A DNA stretch of 64,000 nt from Daphnia carinata (GCF_022539665.2 NC_081331.1:5800501-5864500); one strand, 5' to 3'; positions 47,401 through 60,698 are shown, numbered from the stretch's first letter. Program-made: numbers and translations. Notes: generated by a model from the sequence alone, not told the origin.

Positions 47401-48973
47401 CATATAGCCAAAATGCATTATTTAATGCCCCTCTCTTTCGTCTTTCCCCCCCGTGCGCGTGATCGTCGTCGATAGAATTGTAGGTACACCTACGTTCGGT
47501 TCCATGAAAAAAAAAAAGAAATGCGCATTTTTTTTTCTTGTAAGGCATCGTGAATTTCTTGTTGCCCGACGACTATAGAAAGAAAAAGAGACGGACGAGA
47601 AATTCTTTTTTTGGCCTTCGGGAGGATGCGCTGCTGTGCCGCTTTATTCTACTACCACCACCACCACTATATATATATATATATCTATTTTATTTTTTTA
47701 CTTCCACCATCAACCCCGATATGGCCGCGGGAATTTTTCGTTTTTTTTTTTTTCTTTCTTCTTCTTCTTCCCATTTCGTCTTCTTCTTCTATTTCTGCCG
47801 CCCTCGGCAGCAACAGCGTTCACACACGCTGCAAGCCAGCGAGGACCCACACACATTAGCCCATCCCTTACGTTTTTTTTTTGTTGGATTCACGGGAACG
47901 TTGAAAATTCTCTCGTGTCATTCCATGGAAAATGAGAATAAGAAAAAAACGGGGAAAAACGGAGGAGGCAACCGGAATTGCGGATGTACGCAAATAATGT
48001 GTGGCTATAGCATCCGCCTTGTTGTGGAAAAAACACACACACACATGGAAGGGGAGGGGGGGACAAAGTCGGCTACTTTCTTATGCAATGCACATGTCAT
48101 CCCCGAATGAGAGAGCAAAAAGGTTTTTTGATCGATCCGACAGGGAATTGTATTTATTGTGCGAAATGGCAGTCGCACGCTGAATGAGAAAGGAGAGGCA
48201 AAAATGGGGAGGGAATGACAGAGAGAAAAGAGAAGTAGAAGAGGATTCAAGCCTGAGCGAATGCAAATCGCATACACCTTAACACACAGACATGCACCTA
48301 TGTGTTCAAAGTATATAGGGAAAAGAAAAGGGATAGATAATGGGAAAGAAAGAAACAACAAAATAGAAAAATAAAAGAAGCGAAGGGCGCAGTCTAGAAA
48401 GGATATGTATATACAAAATAGGAAAAAGAGAAGAGAGAAAAGAGAGAGAGAGACAGAGAGAAATAGTTGGTAAAAAAAAAAATGGTAAAAAAATGCGGCT
48501 GGTATTCCGAGATCTGACAACGTCTACCGTGTAGAAAAAGGGTGGGCCGGACAACATGGCGACAAGTGGTTATTGAAAAGAATATTAGGGTAAGTGCCAT
48601 TTGGGGTTGTAGGACTAGTTTTTTCTCAGGTCCCAGTGCGGTAGGATACATCTACTTCAATCTGGAACTTTGATTAAGGTAGAAATGGGTTAAAGGTCGA
48701 AGCTTATCAGGCTCTATTTGCAGCCCTCAACCCTAACGTTAGCTAACGCAGACAAGTCTCACACACACACACACTCAGTTCACCCCCCTTGGGGCGATTT
48801 GGGTTTGTTTTTCTCTTCTCGCTCTCTCCCGTTCGCTTAGTCCGCGGCCTGAAGTGGGTTGGTGAGCGCTGCTTCGTGCCAGGGTGGGGCATTCGGGTGT
48901 AAATTCGTTCTCCTTCTGAAGTTTTGCACCACAGTGATTGTGTTTAGTTTCATCTTCTCTCTCTTGCTCTCCA
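41452..48973. other. Gene-poor interval with simple repeats
   Basis: Across 7.5 kb I see no coding region with recognisable domains or consistent splice structure. Low-complexity tracts include CT repeats (about 45,475-45,560), a CA run near 45,928, TA runs near 47,670 and many A or T homopolymers. A CG-rich patch with a TATAAATA at 45,122-45,129 followed by pyrimidine-rich sequence could be a promoter, possibly for an upstream exon of the BTB gene, but nothing proves it. Confidence 0.35.
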
Positions 48974-49026
48974 GGTACAGAACACTGTGACTTGTGCACG
49001 AGTCAAATGCTAGCAGCAGCAGCACC

Positions 49027-50874
49027 ATGGCCTCATCTTCTCCGTCTCCCCAGCAGCAGTTCTGCCTGCGATGGAATAATCACCAGTCTGCTCTTGTCTC
49101 AGTGTTCGACCACTTGCTCCAGAGTGAGGCCTTTGTCGATGTTACTCTGGCCGTTGAGGGTCTTCTCCTCCGGGCCCACAAATTAGTGCTCTCAGCCTGC
49201 AGCCCATATTTCCAGGCTATGTTTGCATCCCATCCGGCCAAACACCCAATCATCATTCTCAAGGATGTCCGCTACAATGACCTGCGAGCACTTTTGGATT
49301 TCATGTACAAAGGGGAAGTGGCTGTGGATCAGGATCGCCTGCCCGCATTCCTCCGACTGGCTGAAAGTCTCAAGATCCGCGGCTTGGCCGAATTCTGCGA
49401 GGAAAGCCTCTCTCAAGCCACTTCACAGCCGCCCATCTTCGATTCATTGTTGGATTCACAAAAGAGAAACCACCCGTCAGGACCTCCATCAGTTTCGCAC
49501 CAGCAATCGCAACAGCAGTCCCTCAAATGCGGCTCCCGCACCCCTGACGGCCGTAGAACTTTTGCCCGTTTCAAATCAAAGACCGCCTATCGATTTTAGC
49601 GTGCCGGCCATGGCCAGCATGTTTGGCTCTCCGGTTCCCTTGGCGAGTGCACGCAGCAGTAGCAGCATGAGCAGTTCCAACAAGCGGCCTTCCAGCCCTC
49701 AAACATACGCTCACCACAGGAGGAAGCGAGGCAGACCCCCTCGTCAATCCTACTCTGAATCGGTATTGATATTTTACACGTTAATGCCGAAAAAACAGTG
49801 ACCAAAACTCTTTGAATTTGTCTCATTTTCTCACAGGCTGGAATACTGAACAACGCTGTGGGACTGAAATCAAACGCTAGCAAGGACGTCCGAGGCTCTA
49901 GCCCTGAAGTTATGGAAATGAATGTCGATCTTCTCTCCATGGGCGTCGCGAACAACGGACCCGAAACTGCCCTCACCCCTCATGCACCGACCAATTCTAA
50001 CGCTCACGGTACGTTATTCCATTGTTCATTACGCCAAGCAATACGTTCAAGTTTCTTTTAACTCTAAATAGATTCTTCTTCCACGGCTCAAGACGATCAC
50101 ATCAAAGGGGCGTCGTCGCGGAATTCCAGCCCCGTCAACAACACCTCTGTTGCGAAACTCGAACCTTTACCTCTTCTGGAATCTGACACGCGACCGGACG
50201 GCTTAGAACCTCAAGCAGGACCTTCGTTTGAAAGCGATTTTGACAGTAGCAGGCGCGGTGGAAAATCAGGTTTAATTTCATTCCTTGACTCATCTTTTGA
50301 CTAAACTCCCGTTTCCCCTACCGTATTGCAGGTTTTTAATTATTTGTCTTATCTCTCTCTTTAAAAAAAAAAAAATAATAATAAAATAGGGAAGGGCAAC
50401 AGGAGAGCCCGTGGACGGCCGAGAGGTTACGGTCGCAACGCCAATTCGCTTGACCGTTCCCTTTTATCTGCCGATTCGTTGGATGATTTGGCTGGTCCGT
50501 CACAAAGGGAAGGTTCAAGCACGCCGGATCGGACACTGCTGGGCGGCTCCAACAGCAACTCGAACAACACCGAGCAGTTGCAGGAAATGTCCATTCGCGG
50601 ATTGAATCTCTTCCGCTACGCATCCGTCTCGGAAGAGGGCATGTACCGCTGCATACCCTGCGAGAAGGAGCACGTGACGCGGACATTCAAGAATAAGTAC
50701 AGCTTCCAACGGCACGCGTATCTTTATCACGAGGGCAATCAGCGCAAGGTGTTCCCGTGTCTTGTGTGTGGACGAGAGTTTTCGCGACCCGATAAACTCA
50801 AACACCACCTCAAGACCGTTCACGACTACGCTGTTCCGCGCGAGTATAGCAACGCCTACTACTCCCTGCCCTAG
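49027..50874 (+). CDS. BTB/POZ C2H2 zinc-finger transcription factor, tramtrack-like (about 507 aa)
   Basis: Coding exons are 49,027-49,448, 49,516-49,762, 49,837-50,008, 50,072-50,269 and 50,390-50,874, 1,524 bases in total. A 5' untranslated acceptor (GCTCTCCAG) lies at 48,973. The N terminus carries an arthropod BTB domain: FCLRWNNHQSALVSVFDHLL, DVTLAVEG, AHKLVLSACSPYF, HPIIILKDVRYNDLRALLDF, LRLAESLKIRGLAEF. An AT-hook-like KRGRPPR precedes exon 3, and a second one (RGRPRG) starts the last exon. Two zinc fingers end the protein: CIPC with HAYLYH, then FPCLVCGREF with HHLKTVH. Such factors homodimerise through BTB and repress or activate developmental genes. The first intron (49,449-49,515) is inferred, because the BTB frame and the following frame differ by one phase. 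A 67-base GT-AG intron repairs this, but a sequence error could too. Confidence 0.82.
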
Positions 50875-53800
50875 TATTCGTCACGGCTTCCACTTCTCGT
50901 CACTCTCGCCTGCCCAGCTTAGGTAAAGCCGGAATTCCTCTTCCTCCTTTCACCTCCGTCAGTTCCAAAAAAAAAACAGCAAAACAAAATCCAAAGTGCT
51001 TCGTTCATTCATCATAATGTCGGCGCTCGCACTATTGTTATTATCGTTATTATTATCGTAGTTTAAGTCATCAGTAATACTTTCACCCCCTCCTTTTTTT
51101 TTGCAATCATCTCGGTTTTTCTCATCCATTATTATAACCTCCGGTGCCAATAGCTCATCAAAAAAAAAAAAAGCAAAAACCCATATCCGCTCAGCTCCTC
51201 CTGCTCCTCTTCCTCCGCCTAGGAAGAGGGGGACAAATAATTGAAACACAACTACCTTTTTTCGCACGGCCACTGCCTGAAGAAGTGGAAGCAATGTTGA
51301 GAATCTTATTGATTATTTTTTTTAAAGTTGTTTTGAGTTTGAAAGTGAGAAGAAGAAGAAGAACTTTTTTCTCTCTTTTCTTTTTCTTGTCGTTTTCTTT
51401 TTTAATGACAAGAAAAAGAAAGGGAAAAAAAATGTAGTATCGGGTCTCGGGAATGAAAAGCGGGATATCCAACGCCAAAAGCCAACAAGTTCGGAGTAAC
51501 CAACCCGATCGAGATCGATCAGGTTGCGTTTGTTTTTTATGTAACAGAAAAAAAAACAAAAACAAACCCTTATTATTCTTTAAGTATATATATTAAATAT
51601 TATACGAAAGCATTCGTTTTTTTAGGTTTATTGTGGGATCCCTGGTCTCTTTAATTTTTGTTTCTAAAAAAATTTTGTTTCGCGTTCGCAGGCAGACACT
51701 AACTTTTGTACCACCACTACACGCTTTAAGAGAAAAGATCAATTTCTTTTCGCGACATTGCGCCTCTCCCTCCCCCCGCCCCTCCTCCCCATATAGTTCA
51801 ATTGTTACAAAAAATGCGGTGAAGATTCCCGGTGATGGATCGATTCGAAATTCGTTTTTTTTTTTAAGTCTCTGGGATTGATTGATTTTTTAAAGTTCAT
51901 TTTTTTATACGAACAATCCCAGGGCGGGTTTCGAACATCCAGTGGCATTTCATTGTTGTTGATGTTTGTTTTGATTTGAATAACTCTTTTACTACAACTA
52001 CCATTAGTACCATAACTTTGATTTTTGCATAGGCCTTTATTGCGCACGAGTTTAAAAGAAAAACAGGAGTTCGGTAGAGCGCGCGCGCGCGAAAAGAAGT
52101 GAATTTAAAAACAAAAAATGAATCTTTTCGCGCCCTGCCTTTCCCTCTCTCCCCCCCAATTTTCCCTGTGTACGTATTGTTTTTTTTGCGTGTGAACGTG
52201 AGCGTGAAAGTCTTTGACACGTTTAAGGTTGTGCTCTCCAGACAAAGAAGAAGAAAAAAACACAAAAACAAAACAAAAAGAGGGGGAAAAAATTAGAAAA
52301 AATTATTTGTTGGGTTTTGTTGTTGTTTGCTGTTAAAATTGTTGTCGCAATCTAGTAAAATGGAAAAAGAAAAAAAATTAAAGAGGGAAAAATTCCCCCC
52401 CCCCCATCTAATCCCTTCCCCTTTTTTACAAACCTTTTAAGGTTTACAAAAAAAATTTTAAGAAAAGAATTAATAATAATAATAAAATAATAATAGAGTA
52501 TGGTGAATTTTTGTTTTAGTAGCATGTGCGTGAGTTGTTGATATACCCCTCCCCCCTCCCACGGCGATTCGGAAAACCCAGTGAAGCCAATCCATTTAAT
52601 GGACTTCCAAAATACAGTACACAACAACACAATGTAGTTGTAGTTAACAAAACGAAATTTTTTTTGCGCAGGTCTGAAAAACAAAAACCAAAAAATTTGT
52701 TTATTCTTTTGAATATGTAAACATACAGTACATTTTCTATTCAGTGTTTTTTTTTTTCAACTCCTGTAATCTCCGTAAAGAAAAAAAGAGAAACCCAAGT
52801 TCAAAACTCCTTTTTTTTTTGTAATCAAGTTTTTAAAAAACAAAAAACCAGAAATGAAATGATTTTTAGGAAACAATTTCAAAATTTCAAGCGAAAAATA
52901 AAACGAAACGTGTTCAGAGCTCATCTCTTCTTTCTCCGTCTCTGTCGCTCTCCGATGCCAGTGTGTTGTTTTTTTTTTTGCGTGCGTGCGTGTGCGTTTT
53001 TGTATCTATCTATTTCTATAAGCGTCTCGTTTTTTTTCCTCTGATTTTTATACGCGGGAGCAACCGATGTGTAACCAAAAACTGCCTTTTGTCCTCTTGT
53101 CTGTACGGTTTTATAATTTTTTTTCTTCTCCCGACCACACACACAAAGCAGCTTCATACCTCAGATCCCGATGTTTATTTTTCTTTTAATTTTTTTATTC
53201 TTTATTTTCTCCTTTTTACCGCAAATATTCGTACTATGACGTTTTTGTTAAATCTTTATTTTGAATTTTTTTAAACGTAATGACTGAACTTTATAAGTAA
53301 AAACAAAAAGTAACAAAAATGAAGGATATATATATAAATGAATATATATAAACTATTACAAGCACCTGCCCAAACTCCCCCCTCCCCCCCGATTCCAAAT
53401 GTGTTTTTAGAACCGAAACGGTAAAATTATTATTATTTTTTTCATCTTAAGTTTTTTTTAGTATATCCCTTGTTATCGTTTTTTTTTTTTTGCCGTTATA
53501 ACACAACACCATTCTAGAACGCACCTGTCATTTTATCCCCTACCCCCTCCCCCCATTTTTTTTTTACAACTTCTTTGCATTTGTGAAAAACCAAAAATTT
53601 ATATACTGGGTTGGGTTTATATACACATTTTTCATTTCAAAAAAAAAAAAAATGAAACTGTTGAAAATTTTTGCACAATTCGTATGCGTAACGATAGTAT
53701 TTTCTTATCTTAGTGTTTCCAACATGAAAAGAGCTGGAAATAAGGGCATTTTTTATTTCGCGTGTTGTTAAACACAGTGTGTAGCGTTTGTCCATTTGAT

Positions 53801-54186
53801 ATATCTAGAGATTTACTTTTTTATCTTACTTAAATATTACATCTCTGTCTTACCTTTTTTTTTTAATGGAAAAAAGAACATGTGTACACCTGCGCTTTGT
53901 GATGTACGCAATGTTTTATGATTTTCACGTTGCCTAATTTGGCTTTTCGCAAGATATGAAAGGAAAGATAGCGCTAGTGTTGAATGTAACACGGACGTTT
54001 CGACACGACCGTGGAACAAGATCGATAAAGATGAACGATGATAAAGTCACAACCAAAGGCAGCCGAAAAGATAAGAATGGTCATTACCTTTTTCATTTAA
54101 AAGTAAAACAAAAAGGGACGCACTGAATGAGTTCATGTTTGGCACTGGTGAATTATTTTTTAGTTAAGTTATTCGGTCGTCTCAAC
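50875..54186. other. 3' untranslated and intergenic region of the BTB gene
   Basis: This stretch is very AT-rich with numerous T and A runs, a (GC)n tract near 52,081-52,091, and AATAAT repeats near 52,470. It probably includes a long 3' untranslated region. No gene recognised. Confidence 0.35.
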
Positions 54187-55608
54187 ATGAAGGTTCTGAT
54201 TCTCGCTTGCCTCCTCACCTGCGCCACAGGTAACAATTCAATTTTTGCGTGTCTTTTTTTTCCTTTCCTTTAAATCCTTTTAATGTTGTGAATTTTTCTA
54301 TGTGACGTCATACCGTAGGCCAGCCCGTGTTCCCGCGTCTGCCAACATCGGTTCTGCTGAAGGGAGGACCGTTTTTAGCGACCGGCGAAAAAATAGTTGG
54401 TGGCACCGAAGCGGTTCCCTATGAATTTCCCTGGCAAATATCTCTACAGGTAAATTTGCTAAAATCGATTAATCAATTTTTGAAATGTTTGATTTTACAC
54501 CCAGTTTCTTGTGCGTTTATTAAGAGACGCGCGGCAATTGGCTGGTCACATAATTGCGGAGGATCCGTCTATAATGAAAATTACATCATCGATGCTGCTC
54601 ATTGCGTTGACGGGTATATCTTTGAGTTTCACCAATAGACCATTCGCTCATGTAATTAAACATTATTGGTTTAGGACTTTCCCAAGCTCATGGCGAATAG
54701 CGGCCGGTGAACATAGTTTATCTTTGACCTCCGGCTATGAACAGTACCGAAACGTATTATCCATACGGGTACATGGAAACTACAATCAAAACACATTTGC
54801 AAACGATATAGCCCTTCTCAAAGTACGAAATAATTTTTTAAATTTGTTTCTTCAATTGATATTTCTAAATAATTTTAACCACGGCAATAAAATTCTAGAT
54901 GGATCAGCCACTCAGTTTTGCCACGGGTAAAGTCGGCCCTATTAGCCTACCAATTTCAGGGTCGATTCTCAAGGCCGGAACGTCTTGCATCGTCTCAGGA
55001 TGGGGTACCACCGCTGTAATAAGTTTTGCATATTTTTAGCATTTCATACAAATTACTTGTATTTCACATTTCAAATGCTTTCCTTTTTTTAGTATAGTGG
55101 CACAGTATCTGACGTGTTACGCAAAGTTGCCCTACCTGTTGTTTCCAACAGTGATTGCGATGCAATGTACGGTATCGGTTCCATTTTGCCTTCTATGATG
55201 TGCGCTGGTTTCGTCGCAGGTAAAGTTCATATATCCATAAAATTAGTAGACAGTTAATGAATGTCACTGAATAAATCAAACTGATTTCAGGTGGAGCCGA
55301 TTCTTGCCAAGGGTAAAATATGAAATATGCGTTTATTTTGAATGGGAGATTTCGTGAATATTCTCTGATTTTTTGTAGGGATTCAGGTGGTCCGCTCGTC
55401 ATGTTAAATCCCAATATCCTGGTGGGTGTTGTTTCATGGGGGAATGGATGTGCTTATCCTGGATATCCGGTATGACCACACTGATAAAAAGAGCAGAACT
55501 GACAATTGAACGCTACTAATCTCTTTCCCATTTTTTTTTTTCATTCGCTAGGGTGTGTACACTAGAGTTTCGTCATTCGTTAACTGGATCAAGACAAACG
55601 CTGTGTAA
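54187..55608 (+). CDS. Trypsin-like serine protease 1 (274 aa)
   Basis: Nine exons: 54,187-54,229, 54,319-54,449, 54,525-54,613, 54,675-54,822, 54,899-55,015, 55,093-55,219, 55,291-55,312, 55,379-55,469 and 55,552-55,608 (825 bases, no stop). The signal peptide is [16 protein letters not shown] propeptide of about 30 residues ends before IVGG, the usual activation site. The catalytic triad is seen in AAHC, NDIALL and GDSGGP. DSCQGDSGGP puts Asp at the S1 pocket base, predicting cleavage after Arg or Lys. Paired cysteines (HNCGG...[24 protein letters not shown]) fit S1 peptidases. It is probably a secreted digestive enzyme (inference). The gene shares intron positions with the second protease at 58,988. 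Confidence 0.9.
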
Positions 55609-56380
55609 GGGTACGTGAACAAAATCGATTACGCCTTACGAAAAAGAACTAGTTAAATTTTGAATTCTTCAAAACTAATTTTTGCAAATCTGGCAACACG
55701 TACATCACATGATTAACTAGTCAACATACAGTTGATTCTTGTCGAACTATACGTGTCAGTTACCCATTTACAATTACTTAGCAAGCATTACCTGCACTGC
55801 ATAGCAGCTATCTGTTAATTCTATAGTGGATTATTCGTGTAAATCTTCGTAATCAAGCATCAAATCGCTGAAGATGAAGCTCTTTACTGAGACGCGTCAA
55901 CTCAAATTCAGGTAGGAAAACGTGTAGAAATTGTTTTCAAAGCCCCTGCACCTACTCCAGCATAAACTTGACTTAAAACAAATGCTGAGTTTGTTATCGG
56001 TAAGCCCCTGTTATCATAGAACCTATGCTGGTTGACGCAGTATAATGATAGCGTATGTCACTAGCCGATAGGAAACCTGTCAGCTTTGTCCAATATTTAG
56101 CCTGATTTACTAGACTGTTAATAGCTAAACTGATACTGCACCTTTTCAAAATTTAAAAGCTGAAACCCGCCTTTTAGTATGGAACTCATATCTTGTATTG
56201 AACAGCACACCAACCAAATAATAATAAGAGTTCACGTTGATTGCAATGCTTTTGACAACAATTGCTTCTGGAATACTTTGAGGAAAGCAGGCTCGCTCAT
56301 CGCAAACAAGGCACATCCGTCGTGCTCCCTATACAAACGAAAACATCAGCTTGGAAATGAATTGCAGTTGAGAGAAATAC
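55609..56380. other. Intergenic between protease 1 and the sulfotransferase
   Basis: This 770-base interval joins the 3' ends of the two convergent genes. I see no gene, and open frames are short. Confidence 0.35.
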
Positions 56381-57627
56381 TCACTCGTTGATGACGTAAC
56401 CGATAATGTTGTTGTTGGTCTCTTTAAACACTCCCGATAGCTTTTCGTTGCCGACTTCTTTGAGCACGCACAAATCGTACAGTTCGTTGTTAGCGTTTTT
56501 CAATAATTGCGTGTGCTCTCTGACATAGCCGAACTGGCCGTAGAAACCCCTTTGAGCGATCCAGTCGAAAAAGTTGGAATGTTTCCAATTGATTTCGGCC
56601 ACTCGTTCGTCGAATCGGCGAGAGAAATATTCGAAGATTTGGACATCAGCTGCCAACCAACCGGCCAGTACGTCCCGTTCGCCTCCGGTCAATGGGCTCG
56701 ACTTGTCTGGTTTTCTTCGGTTCAAATCTAGGTGAATAACATCCTTCACAGACCAGTTGAGCAAATCCATTAATAGGACAAGAGATTCATCCATCCGGTG
56801 GGCCATCATGACGAGATCGAACTCTCTGTCTAATCGTTCAATTTCCCTATTCATTGCCTCTTTGTCGTCGAAGATGTTGGGAGACAGTCCCATGTCCCAA
56901 GCCATTTGATTGCGACCGATATAATTGAGCCAGCGCTTGTTCAGCACAGGTAACGAGGGTTTTGTTTTGATTTTCTCCACCATTTCGTGGATATCCTTGA
57001 CTCCGTAAAACTCTCTGAATTTATCTTGGTAGTAAAACATGGAGATGAACACTTCCACCGGGTCACGCACTATGGTGAACGTCGGGACTCGTTCGTTTAA
57101 TAATATCATGACTTCTTCCCTATTCCAGCGGTTGTGCAATGAGAATATGTCGAAAGGCAAATTCCTCCATTTCGTGTTATTCAGTGTTTTATGATTGAAG
57201 AGCGCAGTCGTGGACAGATAGTTCCCACTTTCAGGTAACACGACGTTTAAATTATGCTTGTGCGCATATCTGTAAAATATGTTTCAGTAAATCGAAATCG
57301 AAGCTTTTGTCGATTGAACTTTACCTGAATATGATATTTTCGATTGTACTGCTACCGCATTTGTGATTTTTCATGAATGCAAATTTTCTGTGATTTGAAA
57401 AACAATAAATTATTGGGACCCATGTGAGCTGTTAGGGTTGGAATCCTGAGGTATAGCAAATAGATAATGCACAACAATCAAAACATGATTTTTTACCTGG
57501 CTGGAGTTGGGTTTTTCTGTGGCTCCGTTGTAATCCAATGGATACAGGTAACAAAAAGGGAAAAACAAATAGCAGCGATGCACCATTTGGTGAATCGACG
57601 GTTAAGCAAAACAGAAAAGCGAAACAT
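56381..57627 (-). CDS. Galactosylceramide sulfotransferase-like (Gal3ST family, 360 aa)
   Basis: Three exons on the minus strand: 57,627-57,497, 57,387-57,325 and 57,269-56,381 (1,083 bases). The N terminus is a type II anchor: MFRFSVLLNRRFTK, then the hydrophobic WCIAAICFSLFVTCIHW, then a short stem. The PAPS 5'-phosphosulfate loop reads FMKNHKCGSSTIENI, and the 3'-phosphate motif FTIVRDPVEVFISMFYY. These are hallmarks of the galactose-3-O-sulfotransferase group, which works in the Golgi lumen on galactolipids and glycans. The length is somewhat short of vertebrate members (about 420). The exact acceptor is not predictable. It is transcribed opposite to the two proteases that flank it. The ATG choice follows from the in-frame membrane anchor and phase 2 junction. 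Confidence 0.85.
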
Positions 57628-58925
57628 AGTTTCCACTGCGCCAAATTCTGTTGGATGAAATTATAATTTAACTTCGCTCACATTTGCAGAGAATCCAGTT
57701 TCGAACGATTGAACCAATACCATCAGCCAAAGTTAGTGACAAATTGCTATCGTTAATGCCTCATACCCACAAAGGGGGCTTCCTTCTGTTTATTAAATCA
57801 AAATGCTTTAAGCTTCTCGTCGATTGTTACCTTTCTCAAGAAAATTCAAATAAGGCACAAGAGCAAAGAATAGACGAAACGTTCAACTGATGGCGTTGGC
57901 TGTTTACGAGTTCTAATGTTTCGTACGTACGCATATTCTAAAGACCACGCTAGAGATAAAAAAATTTGAACGTACGGCTAGTCTGTTTGTACACTGTTAT
58001 CTTTTACGTATAGTCAGTCATTAGTCGGTTCAGTTATTTTGAAAAAAAAAAAATCCAACGAAAAAAGACGTCAACAAATGAAAGGAATGTACTTCCATTC
58101 CCCACTTTATTAAGAATGCAAATATGTGTGGTAATTTTTGAAAAAAAATAAAGAACCAATTAATGCCCTGGAAAGTCATTGGAACAGGACGAGTACCACA
58201 GGTGGACGACTGAAAGGTTGGCAATTGTATTGATTACATTTTTTATATCTTTGCTGTCGTCCTGTTAGTTATAGTTGACATATCTTGTCTTGTAATGGCC
58301 TATTGAACTGTGGTAGCCCATCAGGTGATTGCGTGCTAGATATTTATCTTTATTGACACCATTGGACGTCACTATGATTTACACGGATGTATACGTACTT
58401 TTGGTTTTACCTGCTGTTCCAACTTTGGAATTAAACAAAACATGCACGTGATTGGAACCTTCATATCAAAAGGACAATCGTTGAGTTTAACGGCTCAAAG
58501 AATGGACAAATTCAAGTGCTCATTTTGAAAACAAGAACATCTTCCAACTGCTTATCTCCCGCTCAGTGACGTCTTATTATAAATTTTTAAAAAAAGGCGA
58601 TATTACATAGGTATTTGGGTTTAATTTTCTATTTTGATGCGACCTGTATACGAGCTTTGTTTATTCTTATGCATCCTCAAATATGTTCCTTTCACAAAAA
58701 CTATGAATTTTGGTTGTCTTGTTTTTAAAAACTGAAACGTGAATGCAGGTTGGGTTATGGGGTCGTATTGGTATACGATGAGTCGAGGACAAGATAAAAT
58801 GCAGGGTGCATTGCGAGTTATTTGTTTTCCACTATTGTTTAGAGAATGATAAAAAGAAAAAACGATCAAGTCTAGTCGATTATTACGCTGTTGTGTTAAA
58901 CGCAATCAGCAATAGGGTACCTCAC
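57628..58925. other. Divergent intergenic region
   Basis: This interval separates the sulfotransferase and protease 2, which are transcribed away from each other, and should include both promoters. It is AT-rich, without recognisable genes. Confidence 0.35.
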
Positions 58926-58932
58926 TATAAAA
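58926..58932 (+). promoter_or_regulatory. TATA box of protease 2
   Basis: TATAAAA lies about 62 bases before the ATG of protease 2. An initiator-like TTCACTTCG about 30 bases downstream is a likely transcription start, giving a short leader. Strong core promoters of this kind are usual for abundant digestive enzymes. Confidence 0.7.
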
Positions 58933-58987
58933 GCTATCGTACCATTAAGGCCAGCGATTCACTTCGTCTTACGCACTGGAATCAAAC

Positions 58988-60607
58988 ATGAAATCCGTCA
59001 TCCTTTTGCTCGCCCTTGTGGCTGGCAGCATGGGTAAGTTTTAAACTATTTTATTCATTTTTAAATTTAAAATGTTAATCATCTTTATTTTCACTGGATG
59101 TTGGCATTAGCTGGAAAGCTGACGCTGCCGCGTCTGCCACTCGCTGTGCTTATGCGTGGTGGATGGCCCATGATTGATGATGACAGGATCGTCGGTGGCA
59201 CCCAGGCCAGCCCCAATGAGTTCCCATACCAGATTTCCCTTCAGGTATGTACTTTGTAGTCGCTTGTAATTCACAAGACGCATTGGAAAATGTCAGGTGA
59301 GGTTAAAATTTACTTCGTTCATGATCGTGTAGCGTTTCGGCTCCCACATCTGCGGTGCTTCCATCTACAATAGCAACTGGATCATCACCGCTGCTCACTG
59401 TACTGACGGGTGAGTAGTGATAACTGAATTGAATATTGAATTTTCAGATGCATTCGTTAATGATACAATAAATTACAATGTTGTGCGTGAAAACAGAACC
59501 GCTGTTGGATCCCTGTCCATCGTTGCTGGTGAACACAGTCTGTCCAGTAATTCCGGAAATGAACAATTCAGGGATATCTCGTCCAAAGTTGAGTTAGTAT
59601 ATCCTTATTCAATTCCAAACGTCTCAAGAATTTTGTACATAAAGTTTCTTTTTTATTGTCAAACAGACATGAACTTTACAGCTCCCGCACCCAAGAGAAC
59701 GACATCTGCCTCCTGAGAGTATGTACAATAGTTTCAGTTGCACGTCTTAGCATTTATTAACGTAATTCAAGGTGATAATTCAACATACACACCAATCTCT
59801 TTCGTCAATAGGTGAGTGCCCCACTCAATTTGAACAGCGTAGTCAATGTTGTCCGTCTCCCAGCCCAAGGCGCCGAAACTGCTGCAGGAACCAACTGCGT
59901 CGTTTCCGGCTGGGGCACTACCTCGGTAATTATTTTTCATAATATTTAATAGCTTTATATTCGCTACGTCGTAAGTTTGAAGTAAACATTTTGGATTTTT
60001 GAAACGACAGATACTTTCTCTATTTAGTATTGTTTTTTAATTTCATTTTAATGTCTAGTCCGGTGGTAGCACGATTCCCGACATTCTTCGTAAAGTCACA
60101 GTCCCCATCGTTAGCGATGCCACTTGCCGTGACAGCTACGGTGCTTCTGCCATCACCAACTCCATGATTTGCGCCGGATTCCGTCTAGGTAGGCTATCTA
60201 TCGATACATTGAAAAAACTTTCATTCATTTTCCATTAAATCTTACCCTTTTTTTCTGTCTTTCACTTTAATGATTAAGGTGGAGCTGACTCTTGCCAAGG
60301 TAAGATTCAGAAAACAATGATATTTTAATCATCAATTAAATACCTTTTAATATTACCTCACAGGTGACTCCGGTGGCCCCCTCGTCGATGAAGGAACCAA
60401 CCTCTTGATCGGTGTCGTTTCATGGGGTATTGGCTGTGCTGATCCTGGTTACTATGGTAAGACGTTATTCTTTTTCGTCTCACAGAAGACAAGCTCCAGG
60501 AAGATGTACAGTGTTATCTGATATCTGAAATCCAATTTTCTATTGTTACAGGTGTTTACACTCAGGTTTCCTACTTCCACAACTGGATCGTCGGTATTGC
60601 TGGTTAG
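58988..60607 (+). CDS. Trypsin-like serine protease 2 (272 aa)
   Basis: Ten exons: 58,988-59,033, 59,111-59,244, 59,333-59,409, 59,497-59,592, 59,667-59,718, 59,812-59,925, 60,059-60,188, 60,279-60,299, 60,364-60,456 and 60,552-60,607 (819 bases, no stop). The signal peptide is [16 protein letters not shown], and activation is at DDDR/IVGG. Triad motifs are AAHC, NDICLL and GDSGGP. DSCQGDSGGP gives Asp in the S1 pocket, so trypsin specificity. It resembles protease 1 in length, propeptide (LPRLPLAVL versus FPRLPTSVL) and most intron positions, with one extra intron in the GEHSL-to-NDI segment. Secreted, likely digestive. Confidence 0.92.
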
Positions 60608-60698
60608 CAATCAACGAACTCTGGAACTCCCATTTCCATGAGCTATTGGTTACCTTTTTTGTATGCACTTCTTCCTCTTTTAGTGTTTTCAAAACACA

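Noticed and set aside
57485-57658. Plus-strand frame starting MIFYLAGVGFFCG with a hydrophobic start, possible small membrane protein
   Set aside because: It is antisense to the first exon of the sulfotransferase, whose minus-strand frame supplies a basic-hydrophobic anchor and exact splice phase.
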